A DNA stretch of 64,000 nt from Cognatiyoonia sediminum (GTDB taxonomy: Bacteria; Pseudomonadota; Alphaproteobacteria; Rhodobacterales; Rhodobacteraceae): positions 1-64,000 of the forward strand of contig NZ_FQXB01000005.1 in assembly GCF_900129845.1 (NCBI RefSeq), written 5' to 3'. The notes beneath the pieces are model-generated. The model did no database searches. It was not told the DNA's origin and saw only the letters and a program-made list of their open reading frames with translations. Every line of letters begins with the position of its first letter. The stretch's first letter is position 1. Below, in pieces: positions 15,378-23,716 of the stretch. Both the position numbers and the translations under genes were made by a program.

Positions 15378-16502
15378 TCACGTCGGATGCTCTGTGAGAT
15401 ATTTCGATACCTTCTGAAGCCCCTTTTGCAATGCTACTGGCGAATTTCCGAAGCCTATCCGTATATGATCGTCCATACCGAAGGCGTCACCTGGGGTGAA
15501 CATGACCCCGGTCTTTTCAAGTAGATCTATGCAAAGTTCGCGTGATGTCACAGGAAGATCAAACTTGAGCATCGCGGTGGTACCTGAGTTTGGCTTCACC
15601 CATGAGATGCGCGGTTCATTGGCCACCCAATCTTCAAGCATAACAAGGTTATCGCGCGTGATTTGCTGGCTTCTAGCAAGGATCTTATCGCGATTTTCAA
15701 GTGCAAGGCAGGCAAGATAGTCGTTAATCATGCCGACCGAGATAGTGTCGTAGTCGCGATGGATCATCACGGTTTGCTGCACTTCCTGGGGCCCAACGAT
15801 CCAGCCAAGCCTAAGACCAGCAAGGGAGAAAGCTTTTGACGTGCTCCCCGTACTAATTCCTTTCTCATAAAGGTCAGCGATGGATGTGGTTAATCCAGTT
15901 CCGGTCTGATCGGTACCACGATACACCTCATCGCAAAGCACATAAGCGCCGACGCTGCGGGCGATCTCGGCGACGCGCAATAACATCGCCTCATCCATAA
16001 GCGCACCGGTTGGATTGTTCGGATTCGTCAATGCGATAAGCTTTGTCTTCTTGTGAACTATGCCTCGCAGTTCTTCCAAATCGGGCAGAAACGAGTTCTC
16101 CTCCAACAGTTCCAAAGTATCAACGTTTGCGCCGATGCTTTCGGGGATGGAGTAATGTTGCTGATAGGTTGGTACGATGGCGACAACGTGGTCGTTCCGC
16201 TCGACCAATGCCTTGTGAACCAACATATTTGCGGCAATTGTGCCGTGGGTAACGGTGATGTTTTCTGCGCTTTGGTGATCAAAAAGATCAGCGATTGCGG
16301 CCCTCAATCGATCTGATCCCTCTATCGCGCCGTAGGTCATCTTCATGGCCAAGATGGCGCTCAGATCGGCGCTGTTTTGACCTGACAATTTGAGAAGTTC
16401 TTCGATTGTGATGCTATCCACGCAAGTTTCAGCCAGGTTATATCGGCAGCGCGTTTCCCATTCATTCATCCACATCTCGACTGCGAAGGGCTCAATTCTC
16501 AT
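15378..16502 (-). CDS. PLP-dependent aminotransferase, class I/II
   Basis: This 374-residue fold-type I aminotransferase shows the usual residues: NPNNPTG with the Asn that contacts PLP, CDEVYRG with the PLP-pyridine Asp, STSKAFSLAGLRLGW with the Schiff-base Lys, and an Arg near the C-terminus in DHIRIGFG for the substrate carboxylate. The N-terminal region (WMNEWETRCRYNLAET) resembles the group holding capreomycidine-synthase-like and related aminotransferases, so the substrate is open. I start it at ATG 16502, 40 bp after the aldolase stop. An upstream in-frame ATG would overlap the aldolase gene. The LacI box at 17460 may control it through the aldolase promoter. Confidence 0.85.
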   Translation of the reverse strand: MRIEPFAVEMWMNEWETRCRYNLAETCVDSITIEELLKLSGQNSADLSAILAMKMTYGAIEGSDRLRAAIADLFDHQSAENITVTHGTIAANMLVHKALVERNDHVVAIVPTYQQHYSIPESIGANVDTLELLEENSFLPDLEELRGIVHKKTKLIALTNPNNPTGALMDEAMLLRVAEIARSVGAYVLCDEVYRGTDQTGTGLTTSIADLYEKGISTGSTSKAFSLAGLRLGWIVGPQEVQQTVMIHRDYDTISVGMINDYLACLALENRDKILARSQQITRDNLVMLEDWVANEPRISWVKPNSGTTAMLKFDLPVTSRELCIDLLEKTGVMFTPGDAFGMDDHIRIGFGNSPVALQKGLQKVSKYLTEHPT

Positions 16503-16542
16503 GAGAATTCCCAACCATGGAAAGGTCTGATCATGAGCTGCT

Positions 16543-17352
16543 TCAATAGCCAGCTTCCGTCTGATCGGGCGCATCAACACGGCTGGTTAGGTCGTGAAAA
16601 ACCGAGATCGAGTCGCTGGCTGCGGCAGCCAAAAGCCGGACGTCGCCAGCGACTGTGGTTAGGTTATACCCCCAACTGATTGCTTGAGCTGCATACTCGG
16701 GCGTTCCGCAATGAATACATGCACCAATACTATTCTTTTGGCACTCTTTCGCGATGTTCTGAATGATCTCGATCATTTCAGGCTCTTGGCGATCGAGACC
16801 CGGAGGCAAGCGCCCTTGCTGTGTGCCGAGTGTGAGGTCGGCGGGGCCCACATAAATTCCATCCAATCCCGGAGTGGATGTGATCTCCGCCAAGTTCTCA
16901 GCCCCTTCCTTGGTCTCAATCATTGCGATTGCCAAAACTTCGTCATTTGCGGCAACGCCGTAGTTCTCTTGCGCAAAAACGGCCCGAGTAGGGCCAAAAC
17001 TGCGCTGCCCATGCGGCGGATAGCGCATGTAGGACACAAATTCCTCCGCTTCCTGACGGTTGTTGATCATGGGGCAAATGATGCCCATCGCACCCGCATC
17101 CATCGCCTTCATAATCGCCGACGGATCTAGCCACGGCACCCGCGCCATCAGGGTAGCGCCTGAAGCCTTTGTCGCTTGAAAAATTGGAAGTAAGTCGGTG
17201 TAGTCGAGCGCTCCGTGCTGCAGGTCAACTGTTAAGCTGTCATAGCCTTGCGCGGCCATGATTTCGGCCACGAAGGGGTTCCCAATTGAAGACCAAGCGT
17301 TGATCGTCGGTGTTCCGGCGCGCCACATCTCACGAAGCTTGTTCTTTTGCAT
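16543..17352 (-). CDS. HpcH/HpaI-family class II aldolase
   Basis: This 269-residue metal-dependent aldolase belongs to the HpaI/2-keto-3-deoxy-rhamnonate/garL type. The catalytic His is in VDLQHGALD, the carboxylate-binding Arg in LMARVPW, and the metal ligands are the Glu in AMIETKEG and the Asp in GIYVGPADL. Such enzymes split 2-keto-3-deoxy acids into pyruvate and an aldehyde. ATG 17352 is chosen because AAGGAGAAAC lies just before it. A perfect LacI-type palindrome lies 108 bp upstream, shared with the inositol importer promoter. The link to inositol-type metabolism is an inference from that site. Confidence 0.88.
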   Translation of the reverse strand: MQKNKLREMWRAGTPTINAWSSIGNPFVAEIMAAQGYDSLTVDLQHGALDYTDLLPIFQATKASGATLMARVPWLDPSAIMKAMDAGAMGIICPMINNRQEAEEFVSYMRYPPHGQRSFGPTRAVFAQENYGVAANDEVLAIAMIETKEGAENLAEITSTPGLDGIYVGPADLTLGTQQGRLPPGLDRQEPEMIEIIQNIAKECQKNSIGACIHCGTPEYAAQAISWGYNLTTVAGDVRLLAAAASDSISVFHDLTSRVDAPDQTEAGY

Positions 17353-17459
17353 CTTGTTTCTCCTTTGGGCGTAATCCTTGCCGATACTTGTCTGCCTGAA
17401 TCTTTGGCAAGACAACCCAAAGTCGACATGAAAATTAACCATGCCCAAAAACTTCATTC

Positions 17460-17475
17460 TTGCAACCGGTTGCAA
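17460..17475. promoter_or_regulatory. LacI-family operator, copy 1 (perfect 16-bp palindrome)
   Basis: TTGCAACCGGTTGCAA is a perfect palindrome with the central CG typical of LacI/GalR operators. It lies between the divergent aldolase (minus) and inositol-type binding protein (plus) genes. The identical 16 bases recur at 24837 between the divergent oxidoreductase and iolD genes. The LacI-family gene at 20662 is the obvious candidate regulator. Confidence 0.88.
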
Positions 17476-17678
17476 AATGCCTAAGGTAAGGGTTAGCGAA
17501 AGTGAGAATCGCGTCCTAAGTCGCGGTGTCTTGTGATGGCAAGCGCTGGGGCAAATGGTGCCGCTGGGAGGGAATTCAGAGGCATTTTTTCACAGTTGAA
17601 GGCTTCGCCGTGCCAAGAGCACGACGAGGCTTCCGGTCAGATAACGGTGTGCCGGACACCGATCCTTGGGAGGAAAAC

Positions 17679-18617
17679 ATGAAAAAATATCTACTCGCGA
17701 CAGGTCTAACTGCCTTGATGGCAACATCTGCTGCGTCACAGGAAATCGGCGCAACGTTTTCGCGTTTCGACGATAACTGGCTGACCGTTCTGCGGACTGG
17801 CATGGTTGAGTATGCAGGCACAATCGACGGCCTGTCATACCAGCAGGAAGACGCGACAGACGACTTGGCCAAGCAGATCGACCAAGTGAAGAACTTCGTG
17901 GCGCAAGGCGTTGACGCGATCATCGTGAACATCGTTGACACATCTGCAGGTGCGGCGGTTTCTGCGGCGGCTGGCGACGTGCCATTGGTTTACGTTAACC
18001 GTGAGCCTGACAACGTGAACGAACTGCCACCGACTCAGGCGTTTGTTGCATCAAACGAGATCGAGTCTGGTACACTTTCTGCATTTGAAATCTGCAAGAA
18101 CCTGCGCGCTGAAGGCAAAGGCAACGGCGCACGCGGCTACCTGATGAATGGTCAGCTTTCCAACCAGGCTGCAGTTCAGCGTTCGAAGGACGTTTATGAT
18201 GTGATCGGCATGGACATGTGTAACTTCATGGAAATCATCGATGAAGCACCTGCCAACTGGTCTCGTGACGAAGCACAGGACTTGATGACAAACTGGATGT
18301 CTTCAGGTGAGCCATTCGACTTTGTTCTTGCCAACAACGACGAGATGGCGATCGGTGCGATCCAAGCGATGAAGGCAGCTGGTATCGACATGGCTGACGT
18401 TCAGGTTGGTGGTGTTGACGCTTCTCAAGACGCTCTGCTTGCAATGGCAGCTGGCGACTATGACGTGACAGTGTTCCAGGACTCTGTTGGTCAGGGCACA
18501 GGCTCCATCGACGCAGCTCTGAAGCTGATCGCTGGTGAAGATGTGGACACCAAGGTTTACATCCCATTCGTTCTAGTTACGCCAGAGAACATGGGCGAGT
18601 TTATGTCTCGCAACTAA
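17679..18617 (+). CDS. Sugar ABC transporter periplasmic binding protein (probable myo-inositol)
   Basis: This 312-residue protein has a signal peptide ending at about TSAAS-Q and a Peripla_BP_4 (ribose-binding-like) fold: IGATFSRFDDNWLTVLRTG at the start, QIDQVKNFVAQGVDAIIVN, then NDEMAIGAIQAMKAAGI and VGGVDASQDALLAM. The start at 17679 is supported by GGGAGGAAAAC. It heads a three-gene importer operon followed by the LacI gene. Because iol catabolic genes surround it and share its operator, myo-inositol is the most likely substrate. Related sugars or inositol isomers are possible. Confidence 0.88.
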   Translation: MKKYLLATGLTALMATSAASQEIGATFSRFDDNWLTVLRTGMVEYAGTIDGLSYQQEDATDDLAKQIDQVKNFVAQGVDAIIVNIVDTSAGAAVSAAAGDVPLVYVNREPDNVNELPPTQAFVASNEIESGTLSAFEICKNLRAEGKGNGARGYLMNGQLSNQAAVQRSKDVYDVIGMDMCNFMEIIDEAPANWSRDEAQDLMTNWMSSGEPFDFVLANNDEMAIGAIQAMKAAGIDMADVQVGGVDASQDALLAMAAGDYDVTVFQDSVGQGTGSIDAALKLIAGEDVDTKVYIPFVLVTPENMGEFMSRN

Positions 18618-18692
18618 GATCGTTTGATCTGAAAAATGGGCGGTGCGACTCACGCGCCGTCCACTTCTTTACCGACAACTGGGGAGGCGAGC

Positions 18693-19766
18693 ATGGCTGA
18701 CACAAGCCAAGGCGTCGGTGGTCTGACCTTTGATAAATCAAAAAGGTCGTGGCCCAACGAGCTGAATATTCTTTTAGCATTGGTCATCATTATCGTCGTG
18801 TTTGAGGCGATCGGACAATTCGCGCCTTACATGAACGGCCAAAGCTTCTTGTTCGATACCAAGGACCGCTTTGACAGCATCTTTAACGAAGCAAGACTGC
18901 AGATCATCATTCTGCAAGTGGCCATTATCGGTATCATCGCTTTGGGTGTGACGCAGGTCATTATCACAGGCGGGATCGACCTTTCCTCGGGCCCTTTGGT
19001 CGCGGCAACCGCCATGATCGCCATGAGTTTCGCTCAAGTCGCTGAGGTCAACGGCTTCCCAAACCCCAAAGCTCTGTTTGGCCCTTGGGCAATGGACCTT
19101 CCGGTCATTGTTCCCGTCGTGATCGGCTTGGCGTTCGGGGCATGCATTGGCATCATAAACGGCACGTTCATCGCGTACTTTAGAATTCCACCGTTTATTG
19201 CGACCCTTGGTATGTTCCTGTTCTGCCGCGGCATTGCCCTGTGGTGGTCCGGCGGTAACCCTGTTTCGTTTCCAACGGACGCGTATGCCTGGATCGGGTC
19301 TGGCATGATGCCAGTCGTATGGTTCGTTCTTCTGGCAATCATCTTCCAACTGATCATGAGCTACACCGTTTACGGCAAACACACCTACGCCATCGGCTCC
19401 AACGAAGAAGCCGCGCGGATGTCGGGCATCAACGTGAAGCGCCATAAGGTTATGGTCTACATGATTGCCTCTATGTTGGCGGCTTTCGCAGGTATTGTGC
19501 TGAGCTCAAAGGCTGTGACAGCGCAGGCGGGTATGGGTGAATTCTACGAGCTCTTCGCCATTGCGATGGCCGTGATCGGCGGCATCAGCTTGCAGGGCGG
19601 ACGCGGGTCAATCATCGGGACAGTTTTAGGTGCGATGGTTTTGGGTGTGATCCGGTCTGGATTTACCTACATCAAGCTTGATGGGTCGTATCAGTTGATG
19701 GCCATGGGCGCGATCATCGTGGCGGCGGTCATTCTTGACCAATACCGACAACGGAACCGAGCGTAG
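18693..19766 (+). CDS. Sugar ABC transporter permease (probable myo-inositol)
   Basis: This 357-residue RbsC/BPD_transp_2-type inner-membrane permease has about nine or ten hydrophobic helices. The conserved loop reads YAIGSNEEAARMSGINVKRH, and GGIDLSSGPLVA and GGISLQGGRGSIIGT are typical of the RbsC family. ATG 18693 follows GGGGAGGCGAG. It is the only permease gene of the operon, so it should act as a homodimer. It is separated by 12 bp from the ATPase gene. Confidence 0.92.
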   Translation: MADTSQGVGGLTFDKSKRSWPNELNILLALVIIIVVFEAIGQFAPYMNGQSFLFDTKDRFDSIFNEARLQIIILQVAIIGIIALGVTQVIITGGIDLSSGPLVAATAMIAMSFAQVAEVNGFPNPKALFGPWAMDLPVIVPVVIGLAFGACIGIINGTFIAYFRIPPFIATLGMFLFCRGIALWWSGGNPVSFPTDAYAWIGSGMMPVVWFVLLAIIFQLIMSYTVYGKHTYAIGSNEEAARMSGINVKRHKVMVYMIASMLAAFAGIVLSSKAVTAQAGMGEFYELFAIAMAVIGGISLQGGRGSIIGTVLGAMVLGVIRSGFTYIKLDGSYQLMAMGAIIVAAVILDQYRQRNRA

Positions 19767-19778
19767 GAGGGCCGAAAG

Positions 19779-20555
19779 ATGAGCAACGATATCGTACTCG
19801 AAACCAGAGGCCTGACGAAGCACTACGGTGGTGTGCAGGCTTTGAACGATGCGAACTTTATCCTGAAAAAGGGTGAACATGTCGCGATCATGGGTGACAA
19901 CGGTGCCGGCAAGTCCACCTTTGTCCGCCAGATCACTGGCGTGGAGCAGCGTACAAGCGGAGACGTGATTTTTGACGGGCAACCGGTGAATTTCACAGGC
20001 CCAATTGACGCTAGAGAAGCGGGCATCGAAACTGTGTTCCAAACTCTGGCTCTAGCAGACCATCTGGACGTCCCTGACAATCTTTTCCTTGGGCGGGAAA
20101 AGACCAAATTGGACTGGCTTGGCCCGTTCCGACTTCTTGACTATAAGTCTATGCGACAAGATACGCTGGATGCGCTAGAGCGGACTGGCGTTAAAATTCC
20201 AAACATACGGAACACAATCGAGCGCATGTCTGGTGGCCAAAGACAGTGTGTCGCGATCGCGCGTACTGCGAGTTTTGCGTCTAAGTTGACGATCATGGAC
20301 GAACCGACCGCAGCGCTTGGTGTTCAGGAAACCGCACAGGTTGAAAACATTATCCGAACGCTGAAAGAGCAGGGCGAGCCATTGATCCTTGTCAGTCACA
20401 ATATGCGTCAGGTCATGGATCTTGTGGACAGGATCATCGTGTTCCGGCGCGGTCGTATCGTTGCGAACTTGCGCAAGGAAGAGACAGACGGTCAGGATAT
20501 TGTCGCTTATATCACCGGAGCGAAGACCGGCGCCGAATACGAAGGCGCTGCATAA
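19779..20555 (+). CDS. Sugar ABC transporter ATP-binding protein, single domain (probable myo-inositol)
   Basis: This 258-residue ATPase has Walker A GDNGAGKSTF (about residue 38), signature MSGGQRQCVAIA, Walker B LTIMDEPTAALG and the switch His in LVSHNMRQV. Ribose/galactose-type importers usually have a ~500-residue fused ATPase. This one is a single domain and would act as a homodimer, as in some alphaproteobacterial sugar and inositol importers. GGAGGGCCG precedes the ATG. A strong terminator follows the stop. Confidence 0.92.
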   Translation: MSNDIVLETRGLTKHYGGVQALNDANFILKKGEHVAIMGDNGAGKSTFVRQITGVEQRTSGDVIFDGQPVNFTGPIDAREAGIETVFQTLALADHLDVPDNLFLGREKTKLDWLGPFRLLDYKSMRQDTLDALERTGVKIPNIRNTIERMSGGQRQCVAIARTASFASKLTIMDEPTAALGVQETAQVENIIRTLKEQGEPLILVSHNMRQVMDLVDRIIVFRRGRIVANLRKEETDGQDIVAYITGAKTGAEYEGAA

Positions 20556-20565
20556 ACTAAAGAAA

Positions 20566-20593
20566 GCGGCGGTATTTACCGCCGCCTTTTTTT
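20566..20593 (+). terminator. Rho-independent terminator
   Basis: A 9-bp perfect stem (GCGGCGGTA with TACCGCCGC) with a two-base loop is followed by CTTTTTTTT. It ends the importer operon 10 bp after the ATPase stop and separates it from the LacI gene. Confidence 0.93.
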
Positions 20594-20661
20594 TGGCTAG
20601 CGACCCAAGGGAGAACTGAAAGGCCGGTCGATGACTAACAGAAACCGAAGGATAGACTAGC

Positions 20662-21660
20662 ATGGCTGTGACATTGAAAGACGTGTCAGAGCGCGCAGGT
20701 GTGTCTCGATCAGCTGTGTCACGAACCTTTACCGAAGGGGCCTCCGTTTCTGCTCGCACCCGCGAAAAGGTGGAAAAAGCTGCGTCAGAGCTGGGGTATA
20801 GCCCCAATGCGCTGGCTTCTTCTCTAACGACAGGTCGGACAAAGATGATTGGGGTTGTGTCAAACAACTTTCACAACCCGATTTTCCTTGAGGTCTTTGA
20901 TTTGGTGACTAAGGGCTTGCAGGAAAGCGGGTTGCGACCCTTGTTGGTGAACCTCTCGGACGAAACCGATCCGGCAAATTCGGTTCGTATGTTGCGTCAG
21001 TATTCAGTCGATGGTGTGATTGTCGCGTCTTCCACATTGCCTGTGACTTTTGCGGAAGCGTTCCAAGATGCGGGTGTTCCGGTGGTGCACCCATTCGGTC
21101 GGCAAGTGGCTGATCCTAAGGTGACGACCATCGGGATCGACAACCACGCAGCCGGACGGATGGCAGCAGAGACATTGATCGCACGTGGGTATCGCAGAAT
21201 TGCGTTCTTGGGAGGCCCCAAGAGTGCGACTTCGACCCAAGATCGCTGTGCAGGGTTTCTTGGCGAAGCTTCGCAGCACGCGGGCATAGAGACAAGTGTG
21301 AGTTATGCAGACAGCTATAGTTTCGATGGCGGGCGGGACGAGATGACCCGTCTAATCGATGGCACTTTGGCAGATGCTTACTTTTGCGGTGACGATGTCG
21401 TTTCCATTGGCGCCCTCTCTTCATTGGAGACAGCCGGAATTGCCGTGCCGGAAGAGGTTGGGTTGATCGGTTTGAATGACATGGAAATGGCTGGTTGGGC
21501 GAACATCAATCTCACAACCATTCACAACCCAATTGGTGAGATCATTCGTGAGTCGATTGAGTTGATGAAAGGTATGCTGTCGTCGGAACGCAAATGGCCC
21601 GAAGCGCGTTTGCATTCGGGCCGGATTGTAGAGCGGGGGACTTTGCGCCCTTTGCCGTAG
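20662..21660 (+). CDS. LacI-family transcriptional regulator of the inositol genes
   Basis: This 332-residue protein has an N-terminal HTH (TLKDVSERAGVSRSAVSRTF), the hinge helix with ALASSLTTGRT, and a periplasmic-binding-protein-like effector domain (IGVVSNNFHNPIFLEVFD..., then VGLIGLNDMEMAGW near the end). The hinge Leu inserts at a central CG, matching the TTGCAACCGGTTGCAA boxes at 17460 and 24837. I found no such box directly upstream of this gene itself. It most likely represses import and iol genes until an inositol-pathway intermediate binds. Confidence 0.9.
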   Translation: MAVTLKDVSERAGVSRSAVSRTFTEGASVSARTREKVEKAASELGYSPNALASSLTTGRTKMIGVVSNNFHNPIFLEVFDLVTKGLQESGLRPLLVNLSDETDPANSVRMLRQYSVDGVIVASSTLPVTFAEAFQDAGVPVVHPFGRQVADPKVTTIGIDNHAAGRMAAETLIARGYRRIAFLGGPKSATSTQDRCAGFLGEASQHAGIETSVSYADSYSFDGGRDEMTRLIDGTLADAYFCGDDVVSIGALSSLETAGIAVPEEVGLIGLNDMEMAGWANINLTTIHNPIGEIIRESIELMKGMLSSERKWPEARLHSGRIVERGTLRPLP

Positions 21661-21666
21661 AACTCG

Positions 21667-22803
21667 TTACGTTCTAAACATCGGCGGCCTTGCATCGACC
21701 CAAGCGCCGTCTTCATTGGCAGATGCTACGGCCTGATGCACAGCCGCCATTGACCTCAAGCCGTCCACAGCTTTCGGATAGTCGCCATGCGGTTCGCCAC
21801 GGATAGCGGCGGCTAGGTCGACATAGATATTTGCGACTGCCATGGGGAAGCCTTCCGGGTGAGCGATTGCGACGCGGCTTAGGCGCGAGGCTTCGTCAGA
21901 GAGACCGCTTTCCCCTTTTTCCATGATCTGGGTGCGACCGCCGACAGGGGTATAAAGCACTTGGTTCGGCTGTTCGGAGAACCATTTCATCCCGCCAGTT
22001 TCGCCAAAGACTTGAATATCGAAACCATGTTGGCGGCCGATGGCAACGGAGGACGTCCAAAGCCGCCCGACGGTGCCGCGTTCCATGCGGAAGCTCACCA
22101 TAGCGTCGTCTTCCAACTCGCGGCTGGCGATAGTGGAAGCGAAGTCAGCAGAGAGCGTGCGGACCTCGTCACCAGCGACAAAGCTCGCCATATGCATCGC
22201 GTGGATGCCGCAATCTGCGAACTGGCCGGAGACACCCGCCATCGCTGGGTCGTAACGCCAACGGACACGCGGGTTGTCGGCATCGGTGGCATCGCCGTGG
22301 TGGCCGTGGCTGAAGCTGGTGACAATCAGTCGGACCTTGCCGATGTCGCCATTGGCCACCATGTTGCGCATTTCTCGGACCATTGGGTAGGCCGAGTAGC
22401 AATAGTTTACAGCGCAGATTTTGCCCGTTGCTTCCGCGATCTTCACGATCTCTTCGCCTTCTTCGACGGTCATCGTCATGGGTTTCTCGCACAGCACGTT
22501 AAAGCCTGCTTCGAGGAAAGACTTTGTGATTTCAAAGTGGGTTGAATTTGGGGTGGCGACGGTGACGAGATCGATGCGGTCGTCGCGGTTTTTCTCACCT
22601 TCCAACATTTCTTGCCAATTTCCGTAGGCACGGTCCTCCGCGACACCTAGGCGCTGGGCATAGTCTTTGCCGCGCTCGGCATCATGATCCAACGCGCCTG
22701 CCGCTAGAACGAAATTACCATCGGCTTGCGCGCCCATACGGTGCGCTGGCCCGATTTGGCTGCCTTCGCCGCCACCGATCATCCCCCAGTTCAGTCGTTT
22801 CAT
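21667..22803 (-). CDS. Gfo/Idh/MocA-family oxidoreductase (inositol-type dehydrogenase)
   Basis: This 378-residue protein has an N-terminal Rossmann fold (GMIGGGEGSQIGPAHRMGA), the conserved LCEKPMTMT motif carrying the catalytic Lys, and an active-site D-x3-H in QFADCGIHAMHM. ATG 22803 is chosen for the AAGGAGACACCC upstream; an earlier in-frame start would overlap iolE. It is the third gene of the minus-strand operon behind another Gfo/Idh gene and iolE, with a 10-bp gap after iolE. A role in oxidising a second inositol isomer (scyllo- or chiro-) is inferred from context. Confidence 0.87.
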   Translation of the reverse strand: MKRLNWGMIGGGEGSQIGPAHRMGAQADGNFVLAAGALDHDAERGKDYAQRLGVAEDRAYGNWQEMLEGEKNRDDRIDLVTVATPNSTHFEITKSFLEAGFNVLCEKPMTMTVEEGEEIVKIAEATGKICAVNYCYSAYPMVREMRNMVANGDIGKVRLIVTSFSHGHHGDATDADNPRVRWRYDPAMAGVSGQFADCGIHAMHMASFVAGDEVRTLSADFASTIASRELEDDAMVSFRMERGTVGRLWTSSVAIGRQHGFDIQVFGETGGMKWFSEQPNQVLYTPVGGRTQIMEKGESGLSDEASRLSRVAIAHPEGFPMAVANIYVDLAAAIRGEPHGDYPKAVDGLRSMAAVHQAVASANEDGAWVDARPPMFRT

Positions 22804-22813
22804 GGGTGTCTCC

Positions 22814-23701
22814 TTAGAAACCAATGGATTGCAGGTAAGTGCGGTTCAGTTTGGCGTCATCAACGGGGGACGTGTCACCCTCAGGGTCGCAATCCTGCTC
22901 CACAGTGCACCAGCCCTCAAAGCCCGCATCCAGAAGCGTTTGCCGGACAGCGGGGAAGTCCACATCGCCGTCACCCAAATTGCAAAAGATGCCTTGGCCG
23001 CAGGCTTCGTAGAAATCCGTGCGGTTCTTCACGACGTCGGCTTTTACGTTCGGATCAATGTCTTTGAAGTGCATATAGCTGATACGTTGGATGTGCTTTT
23101 TCATAAAGGCAACAGGATCAAATCCCGCGTAGGAGTGGTGGCCCGTATCGAAGCAAATCTTGAGGATGTTCTCGTCCACTTCATCCAGCAGACGTTCAAG
23201 TTCTGGCTCAAAATCCATAAAGCCAGCGGCGTGGGCGTGAATGCCGACGGTGAGGCCATATTCCTCCGCTCCCATCTTGGCGACAGTTGCGATCTTGTCG
23301 CGGAAAGTGGTCCATTCTGCCTTATCCAACTGTTCAGCCTCATCCGCGCGGCCAGCCGTTGGCGCGCGGCGGGGCGAGATGCTGTCGATCAGCACAAGAT
23401 GCTCGGCGCCGTGTGCTTTCAGCGCTTTGCAGGTCCGCACCGCGCCATCCATCACATCATCCCACGCGTCAGGGTCATGGAAAGGGCGGAAGACAACACC
23501 GCCGACAAGTTCCTGATCGAACTCCTCAAGTGCTTCGGAGAGAATGGCTGGGTCTTCGGGCATGAAACCGACAGGGCCAAGTTCAATGCCTTTGTAGCCG
23601 GCATCGGCATTTTCTTGCAGTACTTTGCGCCATGCAGGGTTGCGCGGATCGTCTGCGAACTCCACACCCCAAGAACAAGGGGCATTTCCGATTTTGATCA
23701 T
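22814..23701 (-). CDS. iolE: Myo-inosose-2 dehydratase (IolE-type)
   Basis: This 295-residue TIM-barrel protein of the sugar phosphate isomerase/epimerase superfamily converts 2-keto-myo-inositol to 3D-(3,5/4)-trihydroxycyclohexane-1,2-dione. Its N-terminus MIKIGNAPCSWGVEF is the IolE signature. Metal-site residues lie in GIHAHAAGF, CFDTGHHSYAGF and MHFKDIDP, with Glu in CTVEQDCDPEG. It sits between two Gfo/Idh oxidoreductases in one operon, consistent with oxidation followed by dehydration. Confidence 0.92.
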   Translation of the reverse strand: MIKIGNAPCSWGVEFADDPRNPAWRKVLQENADAGYKGIELGPVGFMPEDPAILSEALEEFDQELVGGVVFRPFHDPDAWDDVMDGAVRTCKALKAHGAEHLVLIDSISPRRAPTAGRADEAEQLDKAEWTTFRDKIATVAKMGAEEYGLTVGIHAHAAGFMDFEPELERLLDEVDENILKICFDTGHHSYAGFDPVAFMKKHIQRISYMHFKDIDPNVKADVVKNRTDFYEACGQGIFCNLGDGDVDFPAVRQTLLDAGFEGWCTVEQDCDPEGDTSPVDDAKLNRTYLQSIGF

Positions 23702-23716
23702 GTTTTCTTACCTTAT

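Noticed and set aside
18774-19445. A 223-codon minus-strand frame opposite the inositol permease
   Set aside because: Its His/Asp-rich product is the mirror of hydrophobic permease codons, not a protein family.
20631-20660. A possible 9-residue leader peptide (ATG 20631 to TAG 20658) just before the LacI gene
   Set aside because: It is too short to judge and has no attenuator-like hairpin; the overlap with the ribosome site may be chance.
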